Assembly: GCA_023129805.1 (NCBI GenBank)
Contig: JAGMBK010000084.1
Coordinates: forward strand, 1-8,328
Direction: 5' to 3'
Origin: Candidatus Zixiibacteriota bacterium
GTDB lineage: Bacteria; Zixibacteria; MSB-5A5; SM1-73
Length of the DNA: 8,328 bases
In this document: positions 3,716 to 8,328 of the stretch, piece after piece
Layout: every line of letters starts with the position of its first letter
Position numbering within the stretch: position 1 is the first letter of the stretch
Position numbers and translations under genes: made by a program
Notes under the pieces: generated by a model
Told to the model about the DNA's origin: nothing
Databases searched by the model: none
What the model saw: only the letters and a program-made list of their open reading frames with translations

Positions 3716-6700
3716 GCTTAATTCGAGCTGCCTTTCTGATTTTGTGCTTCTTGATCCTCCTTCTCAATGAGGTTTCATTCAGACCCAATTCCTCAGCTGC
3801 CCTGACCTGATTCCATTTGTTTCTCTGTAAAGCCTGAGTGATCTTTTTCTTTTCCACCCAGTCAAGCACTTCTTGAAGCTTACCATATTTATCCAGATTG
3901 ACCAATCCCTTTCCTTTCTGAACCTCGTCTGGTAAAAGCTCCTTGGGGAACTTCCCATTTTCGCCTAGCAGCATCGCACTCTCAATAAGATGTTCTAACT
4001 CTCGTACATTGCCCGGCCAGCTATAATTCTGCAAGGCGGTTATTGTCTTCTTAGTCACCTTGATCTCTGGTTTATTGTTCTCTTTTGAGAATTGCTTCGC
4101 GAAGTGGTGCACAAGATAGGGAATGTCATCTTTCCTTTCGCGAAGAGGGGGAATGGTGATAACTATCGGATTTAACCTGTAATACAAATCCTTTCTGAAT
4201 GTACCTTCTTCGATCTTTTTTTGCAGATCCATGTTGGTCGCCGAGATTATCCTGATATCCACCTTGATCAGTCTTTGCCCACCTACTCTCTCAAACTCCT
4301 TTTCTTGCAAAACCCTTAACACCTTGGCTTGGACAGATAAGCTCATATCTCCTATTTCATCTAAAAAGATGCTTCCGCCGTCTGCCAGCTCAAACTTCCC
4401 CTTTCTGAAGCCGACTCCTGTGGCTATTTTTTCCTCAATCCCGAACAGCTCACTTTCTAATAAGGTTTCGGGCAAGGCAGCGCAGTTCACTCGTATAAAT
4501 GGTCCATCTCGTCTTTGACTTCTTGTATGGACGAGATGAGCAATTAGCTCCTTGCCGGTCCCATTCTCGCCAGAAATAAGAACGCTGGTTTTCGAATTGG
4601 CTACTTTCTCCGCCAGATTAAAAATTTCCTGCATTTTTGCGCTTTTTCCGATGGTCTGAGGATGTTGGTAGGATTTGTGCAGGACGCCTTTCAACTGAAA
4701 GATTTCCTCATTTGCTTTGACGTACAGTTCACTTTTTTCAATAGCGGTAGCGATCAGACTGGCAAAGGCCTTCAGGAAATCAACATCGTCTGAGGAAAAT
4801 ACTGCGGGAAGGCTTCGGTGATCCAAGTATACGGTTCCGATAAGCCTATTTTTGGTTCTTAGGGGAACACAAAGGATGGAAAGGATGTTATACATAATCA
4901 CACTTTTACTTCTGGCAAATTGTGGATCATTTGTCGCGTTCTCCACGATCAAAGGCGAATCACTTTCAATCACGTCTTTCAGAACTTGTCGGCTGATAGC
5001 GATGGCATCCTGGGAGGTCTCTGGCTCGAGTCCCTGGGAAACCTTTAGTTCAAAGGTCTTATCTGTTTCAGAATAGAGAATAACAGATCCTCTCTCTGCA
5101 TTTAAGAGCTCTATGACCAAGTCCAAGGCTTTTGATAACAATTCATCTGTATCCCAAATGCTATTCAATAATTCCGCCAGCTTGTAAAAAGTCTGGATTC
5201 TTTCTCTATCCAAGTGTCGCATTTCTTTCATTTGGCTTAACAAAACCTCCGCCTCCTTTCTTTTTCCCTCAACTTCTGACTTTTCGAAGATATTCACAGC
5301 CTCGCATAAAAAGGCTTTTCCTTCTTTGATCCTTCCCATTTCCAACTTGATCCTCCCAAGTTCAAGATATGTTCTGCCAAGCTCATATCTTGCTCCCAAT
5401 TGCTTAAAAATCCTGCCACTTTCCAGAAGGTATTCCAAACAAGCCCCCTTCTCTCCTTTAGTCTTCAGGAGATGGGCATAAACCTGCCTGAAGCTTCCGT
5501 CAAACCATTTGTTGTTTAGTGATTCTATAAACAGTCTAATTTGATTCAGATGTTCTTCGGCCCGTCGCAGGTTTCCCATCCGGAGAGCCAGCTCTCCTAC
5601 TGCAAGCTGAGCTTCAGCCTCTCCAAATCTATCCCGACTTTTTGAGAACAGTTCTGCCGCCTGATTCAAACTTTGCGTGGATAGATCAAAGTTGGACTGT
5701 TCCATGGCGATCTTCCCCAAAAGGAGCAAACAATCAGCGACCCTACCTTCTTCGCCCAGCTCTCTGGCTATTCTTAGACTTTTTTCTAAGTAATCCGAAG
5801 CTTTTTTCCATTTTTCCTTGCACCTATGCAGGTCTCCCAGGTTATAATAAACCAAAGCCACGCCACTTCTATCCCGAATTTCTTGAAACAATTGCAGAGC
5901 AGTAGCGAGATGCTCTACGGATTTGTCAAAGAGACCCTTCCTTAGATAAGCCAGTCCCATGTTATTATAGGACAGGGCTAGTCCCTTCAAATCAGAAATT
6001 CGCTTCTTGAGTTTCACGCTTTTTGAAAGGCACTCCAAAGCTTGATCCCAGCGGTTTAGGTCGATATAGATCAGGGCAAGATTGTTCTCCAATATGGACA
6101 GCCTATATGGGTCATGAAACGATTCTATAATTGCGTGCGCCTTCCGGGAATACTCAAGGGCTTGGTTTGGAAGCCCCCGACTTTTTAGAACCAAGCTCAG
6201 GTCAATATAGCACTTAGCGGTGCTCTGAATCTCTCCAAGTCTTTGGAAAAGATCAAGGCTTTTTGATAAATTCTCGAAAGCCAGGCGATAATTCCCCATT
6301 GACCAATGAACGCCCCCCATGCAGGTCAAAGCATTACCCATATCCTTTGTAAGTTGCTGACCCTTGAGTGCCGAAATTGCCTTCCGTAAATAGTGAATTG
6401 CCTTGTCATATTCACATTTGATCCTATGATCCCGAGCCAAGTCAATTAGCACTGAAGCATATTCTTGTGGTGAGTCTTCAAGATTTAACAGCTGTAATGC
6501 TTGATGAAGCGGTTCTATAGTCTTCTCATGCTGACTTGTTTTCCGGTAGATTCTGGCCATTTTTCTGTAAATCCAGGCAACGTGCCGGTTATCAAAATCC
6601 TTGCCCTTCAACAGTTCTAAGGCCTTTTGAAAATAATACAAGCTTTTCGTGTAATCACCGTCAGCCTCGTACTGCTCTGCTAAACTCTCCAAAATCTGTT

Positions 6701-8328
6701 CTTTATCTTTCGGTAGTGGGAAGGGACATTTATCACGGAGTTCCAGCACGCGCAGGTAATGGTTTATGGCTTGATTCCTTCTGCCTGAGCCCTCCGCCCT
6801 TTCAGCAGCCAACAGAGCGTATTTTAGCGCACGCTCATTATCTCCTGCTTGGTAGAAATGATCAGCTAATTGATCAAGGTGGGTTTCAATGTCAGTAGCA
6901 TATTTTTGTTCTAAATAGCGACCAACCGTTTCGTGAAAATTTCTCCTCTTTCGTCGATCAATCTGCTCATAGATGAAATCACGCGTGAAACCATTGAGGA
7001 AGCAAACTTTGTCTTTATCTGGCGACGTGGATGACCGCACCAAGATTTGTTCTGCCAGAATATTCTCCATGTGGTGTATGACAATTTCAGGATCAATGCC
7101 TGATACTTTACTTAGTAGATCAGCTTCAAACTCCAGACCTGAAACAGAAGCAATAGAGAGGAGATTTAACTCATCCTCACTCAGACGGCCAAGACGCCCT
7201 GCTATCTCTTTTGCAAATCCAAGTGGAACCGGGGTTGCATCAATCTGTTCCAATTGCACTACCCAACGACCTTTTTGCCTTTCGATCTGCTTATGGCTAA
7301 CCAACCACTCCATCAGTTGCTCAGTCAAAAGAGGATTGCCCCTTGTTCTTCTATGGACTGCTGCCGCGATCTCCTCTTCCTTCTCTTTCCATGCAAAAAT
7401 TGAGAAAAGAAGCTTTTTCTCTTCAGCTTCCGTCAACTTCTCCAGCCTAATTTGGATAATCGAATCTTTGTAGGCCGATCTGATTTCTTGCTCAATTTCA
7501 GATGCCCTTTTGTCCTTCTCGGAACAGGTGAAATCGTTTGTCAAAGTCATACAAACCAAAACCTTTTTGTTTCGCGTTTGAGAAATCAGATCAGAAAAGG
7601 ACTCAAGGGCTGAATCATCTGCTACCTCCAAATGCTCGAAAATTAGGACTGAGGGTTGGGAAATATTCTCTTGAAGATGAGAAATAACCTTTTGAAGCGC
7701 CTCCACAGATTCACTGTTAACCAAAGAAGCCTCGACCACCAACGCACCTTCAACTTGAGCCCAAGCTTCAAACTCTTGCAACAGTCTTGTTTTCCCCATT
7801 CCTAATTCGCCTGAAATAAGGACTACGGTGCCTTCGCCTGTCGAGGCTTGATTGAAAGCTTTTCTTAGAACAGAAAGCTCATTTTCTCTTCCGGCGAAAT
7901 CGCTAGACGCGATCAGACTTTTTGCCAGTGGCGCCTCGAGATCATCAATTCTCAGCCCTGAGATTCTTTCTATTTCACTCAAAACATCCTTTGCTGAAAA
8001 GTAGCGATCTATTGGATCTTTTTCTAGTAGCGTTAGGATTAGGTTTTTCAGGCCTGCGGGAAGCGAAGGTTCTTCAGGAATCACCACATCTTTTTCCAGG
8101 TGACTTTTGGCCAGATCCGTGATCTGTTCTTCATCAAAAGGTCTCTTTCCAAACAAGGTCTCATAAATTAGAACACCTAGCGAGTATAGATCTGCTTGAT
8201 GACTATATTTCTCGCCTCTAATGATCTCAGGGGCGAGATAAGAGAGAGTGCCTTTCCACCAGGTGAAATCCTTTACCTCTTCATATTCCGCAAAGCCAAA
8301 ATCGGTGAACTTCAGAGTCAGTCGACCC
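3708..8328 (-). CDS. Giant Ser/Thr kinase - AAA - TPR - GAF - sigma-54 activator - Fis HTH regulator (5' end outside window)
   Basis: The frame is open to the window edge; the TTG at 8156 is internal. Counting from the first full codon, 1539 residues are visible. Residues 1-127 are the kinase C-lobe: DFG 9-11, APE 32-34, DLYSLG 46-51, Arg108. Residues about 145-480 are a MalT/PknK-like ATPase with P-loop GELGMGKT (173-180). Residues about 487-1037 are a TPR array. Residues about 1042-1199 are GAF. Residues about 1223-1453 are a sigma-54 activator AAA+ with P-loop GENGTGKE (1253-1260), Walker B FLDE (1321-1324), FRKDLYYRLN fingers (R1378, R1384) and WPGNVREL. Residues about 1492-1530 are a Fis-type HTH. 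The loop that should read GAFTGA is EEKIATGV (1298-1305), lacking the phenylalanine that contacts sigma-54. Known parts suggest a cytoplasmic sensor and kinase that acts on transcription; signal and targets are unknown. It lies upstream of, and on the same strand as, the sigma-54 operon. Confidence 0.93.
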   Translation of the reverse strand, partial: GRLTLKFTDFGFAEYEEVKDFTWWKGTLSYLAPEIIRGEKYSHQADLYSLGVLIYETLFGKRPFDEEQITDLAKSHLEKDVVIPEEPSLPAGLKNLILTLLEKDPIDRYFSAKDVLSEIERISGLRIDDLEAPLAKSLIASSDFAGRENELSVLRKAFNQASTGEGTVVLISGELGMGKTRLLQEFEAWAQVEGALVVEASLVNSESVEALQKVISHLQENISQPSVLIFEHLEVADDSALESFSDLISQTRNKKVLVCMTLTNDFTCSEKDKRASEIEQEIRSAYKDSIIQIRLEKLTEAEEKKLLFSIFAWKEKEEEIAAAVHRRTRGNPLLTEQLMEWLVSHKQIERQKGRWVVQLEQIDATPVPLGFAKEIAGRLGRLSEDELNLLSIASVSGLEFEADLLSKVSGIDPEIVIHHMENILAEQILVRSSTSPDKDKVCFLNGFTRDFIYEQIDRRKRRNFHETVGRYLEQKYATDIETHLDQLADHFYQAGDNERALKYALLAAERAEGSGRRNQAINHYLRVLELRDKCPFPLPKDKEQILESLAEQYEADGDYTKSLYYFQKALELLKGKDFDNRHVAWIYRKMARIYRKTSQHEKTIEPLHQALQLLNLEDSPQEYASVLIDLARDHRIKCEYDKAIHYLRKAISALKGQQLTKDMGNALTCMGGVHWSMGNYRLAFENLSKSLDLFQRLGEIQSTAKCYIDLSLVLKSRGLPNQALEYSRKAHAIIESFHDPYRLSILENNLALIYIDLNRWDQALECLSKSVKLKKRISDLKGLALSYNNMGLAYLRKGLFDKSVEHLATALQLFQEIRDRSGVALVYYNLGDLHRCKEKWKKASDYLEKSLRIARELGEEGRVADCLLLLGKIAMEQSNFDLSTQSLNQAAELFSKSRDRFGEAEAQLAVGELALRMGNLRRAEEHLNQIRLFIESLNNKWFDGSFRQVYAHLLKTKGEKGACLEYLLESGRIFKQLGARYELGRTYLELGRIKLEMGRIKEGKAFLCEAVNIFEKSEVEGKRKEAEVLLSQMKEMRHLDRERIQTFYKLAELLNSIWDTDELLSKALDLVIELLNAERGSVILYSETDKTFELKVSQGLEPETSQDAIAISRQVLKDVIESDSPLIVENATNDPQFARSKSVIMYNILSILCVPLRTKNRLIGTVYLDHRSLPAVFSSDDVDFLKAFASLIATAIEKSELYVKANEEIFQLKGVLHKSYQHPQTIGKSAKMQEIFNLAEKVANSKTSVLISGENGTGKELIAHLVHTRSQRRDGPFIRVNCAALPETLLESELFGIEEKIATGVGFRKGKFELADGGSIFLDEIGDMSLSVQAKVLRVLQEKEFERVGGQRLIKVDIRIISATNMDLQKKIEEGTFRKDLYYRLNPIVITIPPLRERKDDIPYLVHHFAKQFSKENNKPEIKVTKKTITALQNYSWPGNVRELEHLIESAMLLGENGKFPKELLPDEVQKGKGLVNLDKYGKLQEVLDWVEKKKITQALQRNKWNQVRAAEELGLNETSLRRRIKKHKIRKAARIKPS

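Noticed and set aside
8154..8156. TTG as the start of the giant regulator
   Set aside because: The same frame continues to the window edge and encodes DFG, APE and DLYSLG kinase motifs, so this TTG is an internal Leu codon.

Overview
The window looks like a chromosomal segment from a Gram-negative bacterium of moderate GC content. It has a sigma-54 style promoter, NtrC-type AAA+ domains and a giant protein joining a Ser/Thr kinase to a sigma-54 activator. Such fusions are typical of Desulfobacterota, Myxococcota, Bdellovibrionota and related candidate phyla. Short tandem GTTCAT heptamers in the spacers also resemble what I recall from metagenome-assembled genomes of that kind. The exact lineage cannot be fixed from the sequence.

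Bases 1-1155 hold almost no protein. They contain the last codons of a plus-strand gene (1-78), a fold-back element (about 74-250), a tRNA-Arg(CCU) gene (255-329), a second heptamer cluster (338-365) and many hairpins (445-724). These include a terminator-like structure at 554-594 and a perfect 17-bp inverted repeat at 672-724. A conspicuously base-paired block, possibly an unrecognised structured RNA, lies at about 794-1031. A near-consensus sigma-70 promoter (1046-1074), with paired 7-bp repeats at its start point, then drives a TTG-start gene (1156-1791) for a very basic protein of internally duplicated beta-rich segments.

Bases 1799-3392 on the minus strand form a tight three-gene operon. 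In order of transcription these are a 71-residue glycine-rich exported or lipoprotein-like peptide, an NtrC-family AAA+ protein that appears to have lost every catalytic feature except the P-loop, and a WYL-domain regulator with a helix-turn-helix. The first two genes overlap by TTGA and the last two are 2 nt apart. A very good -24/-12 sigma-54 promoter (3457-3442) precedes the first gene. Two related dyads of the form CGTCnnnnATGACG lie about 125 and 277 bp upstream of the predicted start point, where enhancer sites would be expected.

Bases 3708-8328 on the minus strand are the 3' 1539 codons of the giant regulator. Its domains in order are Ser/Thr kinase, MalT/PknK-like ATPase, a long TPR array, GAF, sigma-54 activator AAA+ and Fis-type helix-turn-helix. 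The kinase N-lobe and start lie outside the window. The simplest reading, which is an inference, is a signalling module: the giant protein senses a signal, binds the CGTC/GACG sites and controls the sigma-54 operon, while the dead AAA+ protein and the WYL protein modulate the response. One complication is that the giant protein's own sigma-54 contact loop is non-canonical.
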